The position numbers and the translations under genes were made by a program. The notes under the pieces were generated by a model, which was not told the DNA's origin, did not search any database, and saw nothing but the letters and a program-made list of their open reading frames with translations. This document shows positions 9,785 through 19,828 of a stretch of 64,000 nt of DNA, one piece after another. The stretch comes from Pseudomonas syringae (GTDB lineage Bacteria > Pseudomonadota > Gammaproteobacteria > Pseudomonadales > Pseudomonadaceae). Within the stretch, counting starts at the first letter, position 1. Every line of letters starts with the position of its first letter. The DNA is taken from positions 1-64,000 of the forward strand of contig NZ_WKEQ01000009.1 of assembly GCF_021605415.1 (NCBI RefSeq). Direction: 5' to 3'.

Positions 9785-9826
9785 AAAAAAAGACCCCGCT
9801 CAGCCAGGCTGAGCGGGGTCTTTTTT
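9785..9826. terminator. Strong bidirectional terminator between pyrE and argB
   Basis: A 15-base-pair stem (AGACCCCGCTCAGCC with its complement) flanked by an A run and a T run, placed between convergent pyrE and argB. It can end both transcripts. Confidence 0.93.
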
Positions 9827-9836
9827 GCGCGATCGC

Positions 9837-10742
<906 letters not shown>

Positions 10743-10759
10743 TCAGGGCTCCGGGTGAA

Positions 10760-12157
10760 TCAGAACGGTAATTGGAGATCAGGGGCAACGCGCTTCAACT
10801 GGGCGTGGAAAACGTCCTTGATGCGCTGCAATTCAGCCTCGTCATCGGCCTCGAAACGCAGCACCAGCACCGGCGTGGTGTTGGAGGCGCGTACCAGGCC
10901 CCAGCCTTTGGCGTAGTCGACACGCACGCCGTCAATGGTGGTCAGGTCGGCGCCTTCGCCCCACTGTGCGTCGTGTAGCGCATCAATGATGCTGAATTTG
11001 CTCTCTTCGGTCACATGGATATTGATTTCCGGCGTAGAAATATCGTTCGGGAAGGTCGCGAACAGTTCTTCCGCCGAGGATTTTTCCTTGCTGAGGATCT
11101 CCAGCAGCCGTGCGGCGCTGTAGATACCGTCATCGAAACCGAACCAGCGTTCCTTGAAGAAAATATGCCCGCTCATTTCGCCGGCCAACAGCGCGCCGGA
11201 TTGTTTCATCTTCTTTTTGATCAACGAGTGACCGGTCTTCCACATTAGCGGCCGGCCACCATATTCCTTGATCAGCGGGACGAGGCGGCGGGTGCATTTG
11301 ACGTCGAAGATGATTTCCGCGTCCGGGTTGCGCGCTACTACGTCACGGGCGAACAACATCAGCAGGCGATCGGGATAAACAATGCTGCCGGTGTTGGTCA
11401 CCACGCCGACGCGGTCGCCGTCACCGTCGAAGGCCAGGCCGATGTCAGCCTTGGTTTCCTTGACCTTGGCGATCAGGTCAACGAGGTTTTCAGGCTTGCC
11501 CGGATCCGGGTGGTGATTCGGGAAGTTACCGTCGACTTCGCAGAACAGCGGGATGACTTCGCAATTCAGCGCTTCGATCAGTTGGGGGGCGATGACGCCT
11601 GCCGCGCCGTTGCCGCAGTCGACCACGACTTTCAGGCGACGGGCCAGTTTGATGTCCTGGACGATTTCGGTGTTGTAGCGGTCGAGGATTTCAACCTGAG
11701 TGACGCTGCCGTTGCCGCTGCTCAGGTTGTTGCTCTTGAGGCGCTCGTGCAGGGCCTGGATCTGTTCATTGGCGAGGGTGTCGCCAGCGATGACGATCTT
11801 GAAGCCGTTGTAGTTCGACGGGTTGTGGCTGCCGGTGAGCATGACCCCGGATTTGCCGGCCAACACGTTGGCGGCGTAATACAGGGCTGGTGTCGGCACC
11901 AGGCCGACGTCACTGACGTGGCAGCCGCTTTCGGCAATGCCGCGAATCAGTTCGGCGACCAACTCAGGGCCGGACAGGCGACCGTCGCGACCGACGGACA
12001 CGTTTGGCTCGCCCTGGGCCAGGCTTTGGGAGCCGATCGCCCGACCGATCCAGTAAGCGGTTTCGGCGTTGAGAAACTCCGGCACGGTGCCGCGAATGTC
12101 GTAGGCGCGGAAGATGCTGTCGGGCAGCTTGGGGGCAACTTGGGCTGGGGTGCTCAT
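10760..12157 (-). CDS. algC: Phosphomannomutase/phosphoglucomutase AlgC
   Basis: A 465-residue alpha-D-phosphohexomutase supplying mannose-1-P and glucose-1-P for alginate, LPS and other exopolysaccharides. The active phosphoserine loop TGSHNPSNYNG places Ser110 as the phosphorylated residue. The metal loop DGDGDRVG, the sugar-binding segment GEMSGH and the C-terminal phosphate-binding loop (RASNTTPVLVLRFEA) are all present. It is the standard length and lies between dut and argB. Confidence 0.96.
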   Translation of the reverse strand: MSTPAQVAPKLPDSIFRAYDIRGTVPEFLNAETAYWIGRAIGSQSLAQGEPNVSVGRDGRLSGPELVAELIRGIAESGCHVSDVGLVPTPALYYAANVLAGKSGVMLTGSHNPSNYNGFKIVIAGDTLANEQIQALHERLKSNNLSSGNGSVTQVEILDRYNTEIVQDIKLARRLKVVVDCGNGAAGVIAPQLIEALNCEVIPLFCEVDGNFPNHHPDPGKPENLVDLIAKVKETKADIGLAFDGDGDRVGVVTNTGSIVYPDRLLMLFARDVVARNPDAEIIFDVKCTRRLVPLIKEYGGRPLMWKTGHSLIKKKMKQSGALLAGEMSGHIFFKERWFGFDDGIYSAARLLEILSKEKSSAEELFATFPNDISTPEINIHVTEESKFSIIDALHDAQWGEGADLTTIDGVRVDYAKGWGLVRASNTTPVLVLRFEADDEAELQRIKDVFHAQLKRVAPDLQLPF

Positions 12158-12372
12158 CTGCGGAAATGCTCCATCTCGAAAGTGGCTGGACTCGCCGCCG
12201 GATCATTCGGCGGCAGGCTCAAACTGAAGGGTATGACGGCGTTTTCCGCAGAGAGTTCGTGGTGTGAAAGGGCCATGACGCCACGCCCGGCAAGGCTTTG
12301 CCCAGCCGATCCGTTGATTTCAGCGCTAAAACCTTCCCGTCGAACCTGCACAAATTCCCCTGCACACGGGGG

Positions 12373-12828
12373 TTATTTTGTGCCTGAGTGTCCGAAACCA
12401 CCGGTGCCGCGCTCGGTTTCGACAAATTCTTCGACCATCTCGAAATGCGCCTGCACCACCGGCACCAGCACCAGTTGCGCCAGACGTTCGCCGACCGGCA
12501 TGGTGAATTCGGTCTGGCCACGATTCCAGCAGGAAACCATCAGCGGGCCTTGGTAATCGGAGTCGATCAGCCCCACGAGGTTACCCAGCACGATGCCATG
12601 CTTATGGCCCATACCCGAACGCGGCAGAATCAGCGCCGCCAGATTCGGGTCGCCGATGTAAACCGACAGGCCAGTCGGAATCAGCACGGTTTCACCCGGT
12701 TTGATCACAGTGTCCTGCTCAAGCATGGCGCGCAGGTCAAGGCCGGCGGAGCCCGGGGTGGCGTATTGCGGCAGCGGGAATTCAGTACCGATGCGTGGGT
12801 CGAGGATCTTGGCTTGCAAAGCGTGCAT
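12373..12828 (-). CDS. dut: dUTP diphosphatase
   Basis: A 151-residue trimeric dUTPase. The five family motifs are visible: AGLDLRA, the PRSGMG serine loop, the GLIDSDYQG motif with the catalytic aspartate, the region ending AQLVLVPV, and the C-terminal arm [10 protein letters not shown]. It hydrolyses dUTP to dUMP. It starts 5 bases after the coaBC stop on the same strand, so the two are almost certainly co-transcribed. Confidence 0.97.
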   Translation of the reverse strand: MHALQAKILDPRIGTEFPLPQYATPGSAGLDLRAMLEQDTVIKPGETVLIPTGLSVYIGDPNLAALILPRSGMGHKHGIVLGNLVGLIDSDYQGPLMVSCWNRGQTEFTMPVGERLAQLVLVPVVQAHFEMVEEFVETERGTGGFGHSGTK

Positions 12829-12833
12829 GTAAA

Positions 12834-14042
12834 TTAAACCTGGTTCAGACGTTCGGCGATAAAAGTGACCAGTTGGCGAGCGATTTTGCTCTTGCTGGTC
12901 TGGGCGAAAACAGTGGCGTGAAGCTCACGATCGATCACGCTGCAGGCGTTTTCTTCACTGTTGAAACCGATGCTCGGATTGGCGACATCGTTAGCGACGA
13001 TCAGATCGAGATTTTTGTCTTTCAACTTGCGTGCGGCGTAGTCGAGCAGGTGTTCAGTCTCGGCGGCGAAGCCGACACTGAACGGGCGGTCGGGACGGGT
13101 CGCGATGCTGGCCAGGATGTCTGGGTTGCGCACCATTTGCAGGACAAAGCCGTCGCCGCTCGTAGGATCTTTCTTGAGTTTTTGCGGGGCGACGACTTCC
13201 GGCCGGTAGTCCGCCACGGCCGCCGACGCGATAAAAACATCGCAAGGAATCGCCGCTTCGCAGGCCGCGAGCATGTCGCGGGCGCTGACGACGTCAATGC
13301 GCATCACGCGATCCGGCGTCGGCAGATGCACCGGGCCGCTGATCAACGTAACGCGGGCCCCGGCTTCCACAGCGGCTTCGGCCAGGGCAAAGCCCATTTT
13401 TCCGGAGCTGTGGTTGGTGATGTAGCGCACCGGGTCAATGTTTTCCTGGGTCGGCCCAGCGGTAATTACCACGTGTTTGCCGGTCAGTGCCTGACGCTGG
13501 AAGCAGTCCGCCGCGCACTGGGCGAGGTCGGTGGCTTCCATCATGCGGCCCATGCCGACGTCGCCGCAGGCCTGACTGCCGGAGGCCGGGCCGAAGGTCT
13601 TCAGGCCACGGCTTTCAAGGAGCTGCAGGTTGGCCTGGGTCGACGGGTCGCGCCACATCGCCTGATTCATGGCGGGTGCGACGGCGACTACGGCGTCAGT
13701 GGCCAGCACCAGCGTGGTCAGCAGATCGTTGGCGATGCCTTGGGCCAGGCGCGCGATCAGGTCGGCGGTGGCCGGAGCGATCAGCACCAGATCGGCCCAT
13801 TTCGCCAGTTCGATGTGCCCCATCGCGGCTTCAGCGGCCGGGTCGAGCAAGTCCAGATGAACTGGATGGCCGGACAATGCCTGCATAGTCAACGGGGTAA
13901 TGAATTCGGCACCGCCACGGGTCATGACCACGCGCACTTCGGCGCCCTGGTCGATCAGGCGGCGAACCAGGTCTGCGCTTTTGTAGGCTGCAATGCCGCC
14001 GCCGACGCCCAGAACGATGCGTTTCCGATACAGCCGCTGCAT
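12834..14042 (-). CDS. coaBC: Bifunctional phosphopantothenoylcysteine decarboxylase/synthase
   Basis: A 402-residue coenzyme A biosynthesis enzyme. The N-terminal flavin-dependent decarboxylase domain (about 1-180) opens with [20 protein letters not shown] and contains the PAMNQAMW motif. The C-terminal CTP-dependent synthetase domain (about 185-402) contains [18 protein letters not shown] and KLKD. It is divergent from radC and directly upstream of dut, the usual dfp-dut arrangement. Confidence 0.96.
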   Translation of the reverse strand: MQRLYRKRIVLGVGGGIAAYKSADLVRRLIDQGAEVRVVMTRGGAEFITPLTMQALSGHPVHLDLLDPAAEAAMGHIELAKWADLVLIAPATADLIARLAQGIANDLLTTLVLATDAVVAVAPAMNQAMWRDPSTQANLQLLESRGLKTFGPASGSQACGDVGMGRMMEATDLAQCAADCFQRQALTGKHVVITAGPTQENIDPVRYITNHSSGKMGFALAEAAVEAGARVTLISGPVHLPTPDRVMRIDVVSARDMLAACEAAIPCDVFIASAAVADYRPEVVAPQKLKKDPTSGDGFVLQMVRNPDILASIATRPDRPFSVGFAAETEHLLDYAARKLKDKNLDLIVANDVANPSIGFNSEENACSVIDRELHATVFAQTSKSKIARQLVTFIAERLNQV

Positions 14043-14177
14043 AGGTCTGCCTTAACATTTCGTTGATGACTGCTGGGCGATGCCCCCTCCCCAGGGGTAA
14101 ATCGACCGCAAAAAAGATGGGCTACGATATCACAGCGTCCGCTACGGAACAGCGGCGCTCACAGACAAGGAGGTGCT

Positions 14178-14852
14178 ATGAGTATTCGCGATTGGCCGGC
14201 GGCGGAACGCCCCCGGGAGAAGCTGTTGGAACAGGGTTCGGGAAGTCTTTCCGATGCCGAATTGCTGGCGATTTTTTTGCGCACGGGCGTGTCGGGAAAA
14301 AGCGCGGTGGATCTGGCTCGACACCTGTTGAATCAGTTCGGCAGCTTGCGTGCGTTGCTGGAGGCTGATGTTTCGGCATTCTGTCAGCAGCTGGGTTTGG
14401 GCCCGGCGAAATTTGCGCAGTTGCAGGCGGTGCTGGAGATGGGGCGTCGGCATCTGGCCGAACGTCTGCGCCAGAGACCGGCACTGGAAAATCCCCAAGC
14501 CGTTCGGGACTACCTCAAATCGATGCTGCGCCATGAGCCCCACGAGGTGTTCGGTTGCCTATTTCTCGACTCCAAACATCAGGTGTTGACCTTCGAGGCG
14601 CTGTTTCGCGGCTCGATCGACAACACCAGCGTGCATCCCCGGGAAGTGGTCAAGCGTTGCCTGGCGAACAACGCGGCGGCCGTGATCCTGTGTCACAACC
14701 ATCCGTCGGGCAATACTGATCCAAGCCAGGCGGATCGAGTGCTGACCAAGCGCCTGCAACAGGCGTTGGAGATGATTGACGTGCGGGTGCTCGACCATTT
14801 CATCATTGGAGACGGTGAACCGTTTTCAATGGCGGAGTATGGCTGGATGTAG
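14178..14852 (+). CDS. radC: RadC/JAB-domain DNA repair-associated protein
   Basis: A 224-residue protein with an N-terminal helix-hairpin-helix region (about 1-90, [19 protein letters not shown]) and a C-terminal JAB/MPN metal-binding domain containing the E-x(n)-H-x-H-P-S-G-x(n)-D motif ([15 protein letters not shown]). The role of RadC in repair is disputed; the JAB motif suggests a zinc metallopeptidase-like site. A very strong AAGGAGG precedes the ATG. It is divergent from coaBC. Confidence 0.94.
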   Translation: MSIRDWPAAERPREKLLEQGSGSLSDAELLAIFLRTGVSGKSAVDLARHLLNQFGSLRALLEADVSAFCQQLGLGPAKFAQLQAVLEMGRRHLAERLRQRPALENPQAVRDYLKSMLRHEPHEVFGCLFLDSKHQVLTFEALFRGSIDNTSVHPREVVKRCLANNAAAVILCHNHPSGNTDPSQADRVLTKRLQQALEMIDVRVLDHFIIGDGEPFSMAEYGWM

Positions 14853-14870
14853 GTGAGCAGCGGAAAGCAT

Positions 14871-14928
14871 GAAGCTGCAAGTGGCAAGTTAGAGCCATGC
14901 GTGGACGGCTCCAGCTTGCCGCTTGTCA
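14871..14928. repeat. Imperfect inverted repeat, third repeat type
   Basis: A left arm GAAGCTGCAAGTGGCAAG and a right arm GGCTCCAGCTTGCCGCTTG form a long imperfect hairpin in the 77-base convergent gap between radC and the substrate-binding protein gene. It does not share the REPIN cores seen elsewhere in the window and could act as a two-way terminator. Confidence 0.6.
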
Positions 14929-14929
14929 C

Positions 14930-16519
14930 TTAGGGCTTGTGGCTGACCTTCGAATAATCCTGGCGGCCGAACGGGCTTACCGAGTAGCCCTGCACGTCCT
15001 TGCGGGTCAGTGCGAACGCAGTCGGATGCGCCAGTGGCAGCCACAGCGCCTGCTGCTGGATCTGCGCCTGCGCCTGTTCATACAACTTGGTGCGTACGCC
15101 TTGTTCGCTGGTGGTCTTGCCGGCGTTGATCAGTTTGTCCAGATCGGCATTGCAATAGCGGGCGAAGTTGGTGCCGGACTTGACCGCCGCGCAGGAAAAC
15201 TGCGGCGTGAGGAAGTTGTCCGGGTCACCGTTGTCGCCGGCCCAGCCCATAAACAGAAGGTCATGTTCGCCAGCCTTGGCGCGGCGGATCAGCTCGCCCC
15301 ACTCGATCACGCGGATTTCCGCCTGAATGCCGATTTCCGCCAGATCCGACTGCAGCATTTGCGCGCCGAGGCTCGGGTTCGGATTGAGCAGGCTGCCGGA
15401 CGGCCGCGTCCAGATCGTGGTCTGGAAGCCATCCTTCAAACCGGCCTTGGCCATCAGCGCCTTGGCTTTCGCCACATCGTGGGGATAACCGGGCAGGTTT
15501 TTCGCGTAGCTCCAAGTGTTCGGTGGATACGGGCCGTTCGCGGGCTCGGCAGTGTCTTCGAACACGGCTTTGATGTAGTTGGCCTTGTCGAAAGCGAGGT
15601 TAATCGCTTGACGGACTTCCGGCTTGTCCAGCGGTGGATGTTGGCTGTTGATGCCGACGAAAGCGGTCATGAACGCGTCAGTCTTTTCCACCTTGAGCGT
15701 CGGCTCTGCCTGGGCGGCCTGCACATCCAGCGGTTTCGGCGACAGGGCGATCTGACATTCGTTACGCCGCAGTTTTTGCAGGCGCACGTTGGCGTCGGGC
15801 GTGATGGCGAAGATCAGCGGATCCACCGAGGGCTTGCCACGGAAGTAATCCGGGTTGGCCTTGTAGCGAATCGCCGCGTCTTTCTGGAAACGCGTGAACA
15901 CGAACGGGCCGGTGCCGATTGGTTGATTGTTGAGCTTCTCCGGGGTGCCGGCTTTCATCAGTTTGTCGGCGTATTCGGCGGAATAGATCGAGGCGAAGCC
16001 CATGCTCAGGGTCGCGAGGAATGTTGAGTCCGGATGATTGAGGGTGAAGCGCACGGTCAGCGGATCCAGGGCGTCGATCTTCTTGATCAGGTTTGGCAAC
16101 TGCATCGATTGCGCATGCGGGAAACCGCTCTGAGCGATCTTGTGCCATGCATTGGCCGGGTCGAGCATGCGGTCGAAACTGAATTTGACGTCTTCGGCCG
16201 TCAGCTCGCGAGACGGGCTGAAATAATCGGTGCGGTGGAATTTCACCTGCGGGTGCAACTTGAAGACATAACTCAAGCCATCGGTGCTGACTTCCCAGCT
16301 GTCGGCCAGGCTCGCAATGACCTTGCCGCTGGCGGTGTCGAAGTCCACCAGCCGGTTCATCAATACGTCGGCCGAGGCGTTGGTGGTGGTCAGCGAGTTG
16401 TATTGCACCACGTCGAACCCTTCGGGACTGGCCTCGGTGCAGACGCTCAGGGCGGCGGCCTGGGCCAATGGGCTGAGCAGAAGCGGGGCGAGCAGCAGGG
16501 GGAGGGCGGCGAGGCGCAT
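14930..16519 (-). CDS. Periplasmic peptide-type ABC transporter substrate-binding protein
   Basis: A 529-residue DppA/OppA-like (SBP family 5) protein with a clear signal peptide (MRLAALPLLLAPLLLSPLAQA, cleavage near residue 21-22). The mature part contains hallmark segments such as LADSWEVS, LTAEDVKFSFDRM and the C-terminal YCNADLDKLI. Family members bind di- or oligopeptides, or sometimes nickel or haem. No permease or ATPase genes adjoin it here, so it is either an orphan or works with a transporter elsewhere. Specificity cannot be read from the sequence. Confidence 0.93.
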   Translation of the reverse strand: MRLAALPLLLAPLLLSPLAQAAALSVCTEASPEGFDVVQYNSLTTTNASADVLMNRLVDFDTASGKVIASLADSWEVSTDGLSYVFKLHPQVKFHRTDYFSPSRELTAEDVKFSFDRMLDPANAWHKIAQSGFPHAQSMQLPNLIKKIDALDPLTVRFTLNHPDSTFLATLSMGFASIYSAEYADKLMKAGTPEKLNNQPIGTGPFVFTRFQKDAAIRYKANPDYFRGKPSVDPLIFAITPDANVRLQKLRRNECQIALSPKPLDVQAAQAEPTLKVEKTDAFMTAFVGINSQHPPLDKPEVRQAINLAFDKANYIKAVFEDTAEPANGPYPPNTWSYAKNLPGYPHDVAKAKALMAKAGLKDGFQTTIWTRPSGSLLNPNPSLGAQMLQSDLAEIGIQAEIRVIEWGELIRRAKAGEHDLLFMGWAGDNGDPDNFLTPQFSCAAVKSGTNFARYCNADLDKLINAGKTTSEQGVRTKLYEQAQAQIQQQALWLPLAHPTAFALTRKDVQGYSVSPFGRQDYSKVSHKP

Positions 16520-16789
16520 GGGTCGGATTCCTTTACAGATCGATGGCCCATCTGCAAGTGCAGTCTGGAAAAGTCCTACCCTAGAGCGCTCGATTGCAAA
16601 TGACTATCCCCTTTTTGATTTTTTGAGGCGGGTGAGGGCGGTTTTTACGGTAGGGTGACGCGGCGAAAAGTCTGAACTGCGCGCAGAGGCGGTTTTCTGC
16701 GACGAGTGGTAAAAACCGGCGCCAGCCTTTGTTCAAAGCCTTCGCAGCGCGAATTTGGGCTTTTTTACGGATTGATTGCACACCGAATG
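16520..16789. other. Gene-free stretch upstream of the rpmB promoter
   Basis: This stretch separates the substrate-binding protein start (minus) from the rpmB promoter (plus). It should hold the substrate-binding protein's promoter, but I could not pick a convincing -35/-10 pair. A minus-strand open frame across 16581-16931 has no recognisable protein and lies over the rpmB promoter/leader, so I do not call it a gene. Confidence 0.5.
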
Positions 16790-16818
16790 TTGTTGCTCTG
16801 CGGTCTTTCTGGTATAAA
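16790..16818 (+). promoter_or_regulatory. Sigma70-type promoter of rpmB-rpmG
   Basis: TTGTTG at 16790-16795 and TATAAA at 16813-16818 with a 17-base spacer. It lies about 150 bases upstream of the rpmB start, giving a long leader (see next entry). Confidence 0.7.
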
Positions 16819-16872
16819 GCAGCGCTCTTTTCTAGGGGCCCGGTTCCTTCACTGTAGGTGTAGCCGGTAAGA

Positions 16873-16958
16873 CCTCTAAAGAAACGCGGCGCCTGGCGCC
16901 AAATGACTGAGAGATTAAGCGGCCAACCCATGCCGGGTTGGGCATGTGGTTTTAGAGG
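16873..16958 (+). promoter_or_regulatory. Folded leader that can sequester the rpmB ribosome binding site
   Basis: CCTCTAAA (16873-16880) is perfectly complementary to TTTAGAGG (16951-16958), and the second arm contains AGAGGG, the best Shine-Dalgarno match, seven bases before ATG 16967. Inside the closed element a hairpin CCAACCC-ATGCC-GGGTTGG (16923-16941) can form; ATGCC in its loop could instead pair with GGCAT just downstream, giving an alternative fold. Such a structure suits translational control of the r-protein operon, but this is inference. Confidence 0.5.
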
Positions 16959-16966
16959 GCTGAGGC

Positions 16967-17200
16967 ATGTCGAGAGTATGTCAAGTTACCGGTAAGGGTC
17001 CGGTGACTGGGAATAACATTTCCCACGCAAACAACAAAACCCGTCGTCGTTTCCTGCCGAACCTGCAGCATCACCGCTTCTGGGTTGAAGAAGAGAAACG
17101 TTTCGTGCGTCTGCGTGTATCTGCCAAAGGCATGCGCATTATCGACAAGCGTGGCATCACTGTCGTGCTAGCCGAAATCCGCAAAGCTGGCAAGATCTAA
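16967..17200 (+). CDS. rpmB: 50S ribosomal protein L28
   Basis: A 77-residue basic protein starting [20 protein letters not shown], the standard L28 N-terminus, with RRRFLPNLQ and a lysine/arginine-rich surface. It is followed 11 bases later by rpmG, the invariant partner. It is expressed from the promoter at 16790 through a folded leader. Confidence 0.98.
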   Translation: MSRVCQVTGKGPVTGNNISHANNKTRRRFLPNLQHHRFWVEEEKRFVRLRVSAKGMRIIDKRGITVVLAEIRKAGKI

Positions 17201-17211
17201 GGGAGCTAATC

Positions 17212-17367
17212 ATGCGTGAATTGATTCGTTTGATTTCGAGCGCCGGTACTGGTCACTTCTACACTACCGACAAGAACAAGCGTACTACCCCGGACAAAAT
17301 CGAGATCAAGAAATATGATCCGGTTGTTCGCAAGCACGTGATCTACAAGGAAGGCAAAATCAAGTAA
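17212..17367 (+). CDS. rpmG: 50S ribosomal protein L33
   Basis: A 51-residue protein, [19 protein letters not shown] at the start and YKEGKIK at the end, identical in plan to bacterial L33. Too short for many gene callers but unambiguous. It has GGGAG about 6 bases before the ATG and is co-transcribed with rpmB. It lacks the CxxC zinc pairs, so it is the zinc-independent form. Confidence 0.97.
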   Translation: MRELIRLISSAGTGHFYTTDKNKRTTPDKIEIKKYDPVVRKHVIYKEGKIK

Positions 17368-17387
17368 TTGATTTTTCCCGACTTACG

Positions 17388-17422
17388 AAAAAGGCCCGTA
17401 TCTCACGATACGGGCCTTTTTT
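17388..17422 (+). terminator. Intrinsic terminator of rpmB-rpmG
   Basis: A perfect stem AAAAAGGCCCGTATC with its complement ending in a T run, 20 bases after the rpmG stop. Confidence 0.95.
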
Positions 17423-17455
17423 GTTGCCTTCGGTTTCGTTGGTGTCTGTACTGGC

Positions 17456-17554
17456 CCCATCGCTGGCAAGCCAGTTCCCACAGGTTTTGTGGTGAACACT
17501 GTTTTTGTGAGCGCCGACAAATCTCTGTGGAAACTGGCTCGCCAGCGGTGGGGC
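17456..17554. repeat. REPIN, family A (diverged)
   Basis: Inverted pair CATCGCTGGCAAGCCAGTTCCCACA and its partner GTGGAAACTGGCTCGCCAGC. Both units carry substitutions relative to the family A core. It lies between the rpmG terminator and the cupin gene. Confidence 0.75.
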
Positions 17555-17576
17555 GGCCTGATCAGATGAGAAATCC

Positions 17577-17939
17577 TCAAGCCTTCTGTTCGAAGATCAC
17601 ATAAATCTTGCGGCACGCTTCCAGCACTTCCCAAGTGCCCCGGAAACCCGCCGGAATTACAAAGCGATCGCCGACGCGCAAAGTCTTTGCGTTGCCATCC
17701 TGATCGCGCAGCACCGAAACGCCCTGAAGGATTTCGCAATATTCGTGTTCGGTGTAGTTCACCGTCCACTGACCCACTGCGCCTTCCCACACGCCGACGT
17801 TCATCTGGCCGCAAGGGCTGTCATATTGATTGAAGACCGCTTGCTCGGGATCGCCCTTGAGCACTTTGGTCGGATCCGGACGGTAGCGGTCGGCCTGGGC
17901 TGTGGTGGTACTGATGTCGACGACGTTCTGGATGTTCAT
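17577..17939 (-). CDS. Small cupin-domain protein
   Basis: A 120-residue single-domain cupin (DUF861/EutQ-like). Segments NYTEHEYCEILQGVSVL and GDRFVIPAGFRGTWEVLE correspond to the two cupin motifs, with a sparse metal site (H, E). The start at the ATG of MNIQNVVDIS has a GGGAG ribosome site upstream; the longer frame adds non-conserved residues. I recall a cupin gene at this place, beside kauB, in other pseudomonads. Ligand unknown, possibly linked to polyamine/arginine catabolism by context. Confidence 0.85.
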   Translation of the reverse strand: MNIQNVVDISTTTAQADRYRPDPTKVLKGDPEQAVFNQYDSPCGQMNVGVWEGAVGQWTVNYTEHEYCEILQGVSVLRDQDGNAKTLRVGDRFVIPAGFRGTWEVLEACRKIYVIFEQKA

Positions 17940-18172
17940 TGTTGTTTTCTCCCGTGATGACGACGCGATAGCTGGATGGGCCAAAGTCTATGTTTATTAA
18001 ATTGAACACCGCAAGGCCGTTTGCCGGGCTAATGTCAAATATATTGAAACAACCCCGGCCGCTGGTTTAGGGTGGCGAATGCCTGGCGCCGATTGAAGGC
18101 CGACCGGGCGAAATTTCTGAAAACGTCCGCGAAGATCGCGGCGCTCGTATTCAACAAGAGGAGGACACTCGA

Positions 18173-19666
18173 ATGACCACCCTGACTCGTGCCGATTGGG
18201 AACAACGCGCTCGCGATCTGAAAATCGAAGGCCGCGCTTACCTCAATGGCGAATACACCGATGCCGTCTCCGGTGAGACTTTCGAGTGCATCAGTCCGGT
18301 CGACGGCCGTCTGCTGGGCAAGATCGCCAGCTGTGACGCCGCCGACGCCGAGCGCGCCGTGGAAAACGCCCGCGCCACATTCAATTCCGGCGTCTGGTCG
18401 CGCCTGGCGCCGACCAAGCGCAAAGCCACCATGATTCGCTTTGCCGGCCTGCTTAAACAGCATGCCGAAGAGTTGGCGCTGCTCGAAACCCTCGACATGG
18501 GTAAACCGATCAGCGACTCGCTGTACATCGACGTTCCGGGCGCTGCGCAGGCGCTGAGCTGGAGCGGCGAAGCCATCGACAAGATCTACGATGAAGTCGC
18601 CGCCACACCACACGATCAGCTCGGTCTGGTCACCCGCGAGCCGGTGGGCGTGGTCGGTGCGATCGTGCCGTGGAACTTCCCGCTGATGATGGCGTGCTGG
18701 AAACTCGGCCCGGCGCTGTCGACCGGTAACTCGGTGATCCTCAAACCGTCTGAAAAATCCCCCCTGACCGCCATCCGCATCGCTGAACTGGCCGTTGAAG
18801 CCGGCATTCCGAAAGGCGTGCTCAACGTCCTGCCGGGCTTCGGTCACACCGTCGGCAAGGCGCTGGCGCTGCACAACGATGTCGACACCTTGGTGTTCAC
18901 CGGTTCGACCAAGATCGCCAAACAATTGATGATCTATTCCGGCGAGTCGAATATGAAGCGCGTCTGGCTGGAGGCCGGCGGCAAGAGCCCGAACATCGTG
19001 TTCGCCGATGCCCCTGATCTGCAAGCAGCCGCCGAATCCGCCGCCAGTGCCATCGCCTTCAACCAGGGCGAAGTCTGTACTGCCGGTTCGCGTCTGCTGG
19101 TCGAGCGTTCGATCAAGGATAAATTCCTGCCGCTGGTGATCGAGGCGCTGAAAACCTGGAAGCCGGGCAATCCGCTGGATCCGGCGACCAATGTCGGCGC
19201 GCTGGTGGACACGCAGCAGATGAACACCGTGTTGTCCTACATCGAATCGGGCCATTCCGATGGCGCAAAACTGGTGGCGGGTGGCAAGCGCATCCTTCAG
19301 GAAACCGGCGGTACCTACGTTGAGCCAACGATTTTCGACGGCGTGAGCAACGCGATGAAAATCGCCCAGGAAGAAATCTTCGGCCCGGTATTGTCGGTGA
19401 TTGCGTTCGACACTGCCGAAGAGGCCATCCAGATCGCCAACGACACGCCCTATGGTTTGGCCGCAGCGGTGTGGACACAGGACATCTCCAAGGCGCACCT
19501 GACCGCCAAGGCACTGCGCGCCGGTAGCGTGTGGGTCAACCAGTACGATGGCGGCGACATGACCGCACCGTTCGGTGGCTTCAAACAGTCCGGCAACGGT
19601 CGTGACAAGTCGCTGCATGCGTTCGATAAATACACCGAACTGAAGGCGACCTGGATCAAGTTGTAA
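18173..19666 (+). CDS. kauB: Gamma-type aminoaldehyde dehydrogenase (KauB/PuuC-like)
   Basis: A 497-residue NAD(P)-dependent aldehyde dehydrogenase, full length for the family. Visible are the cofactor segment GAIVPWNFPLMM, the motif VFTGSTKIAK, the general-base glutamate in WLEAGGKSPN and the catalytic cysteine in FNQGEVCTAGSRLLV. Position after rpmBG and the cupin gene matches the Pseudomonas kauB locus (4-guanidinobutyraldehyde dehydrogenase of the arginine/polyamine route). The transaminase I expect between cupin and kauB from P. aeruginosa is absent here. A GAGGAGG lies about ten bases before the ATG. Confidence 0.88.
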   Translation: MTTLTRADWEQRARDLKIEGRAYLNGEYTDAVSGETFECISPVDGRLLGKIASCDAADAERAVENARATFNSGVWSRLAPTKRKATMIRFAGLLKQHAEELALLETLDMGKPISDSLYIDVPGAAQALSWSGEAIDKIYDEVAATPHDQLGLVTREPVGVVGAIVPWNFPLMMACWKLGPALSTGNSVILKPSEKSPLTAIRIAELAVEAGIPKGVLNVLPGFGHTVGKALALHNDVDTLVFTGSTKIAKQLMIYSGESNMKRVWLEAGGKSPNIVFADAPDLQAAAESAASAIAFNQGEVCTAGSRLLVERSIKDKFLPLVIEALKTWKPGNPLDPATNVGALVDTQQMNTVLSYIESGHSDGAKLVAGGKRILQETGGTYVEPTIFDGVSNAMKIAQEEIFGPVLSVIAFDTAEEAIQIANDTPYGLAAAVWTQDISKAHLTAKALRAGSVWVNQYDGGDMTAPFGGFKQSGNGRDKSLHAFDKYTELKATWIKL

Positions 19667-19694
19667 GGAAGTCTCCTTAACAACGTAAATCCCC

Positions 19695-19784
19695 TGTGGG
19701 AGCGAGCCTGCTCGCGAAAGCGGTGTATCAGTCAGCGCATGAGCTGACTGATACACCGCAATCGAGAGCAGGCTCGCTCCCACA
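19695..19784. repeat. REPIN, family B, with an exceptionally long perfect stem
   Basis: Terminal REP units flank an inner perfect palindrome: GCGGTGTATCAGTCAGC is mirrored by its complement after a short loop, so nearly the whole 90 bases folds on itself. It lies between kauB and the MFS gene, which point the same way. Confidence 0.88.
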
Positions 19785-19828
19785 TTGATTTTGCAGTGCA
19801 CATAAAAATATCCACAGGAGCGTGGAAG

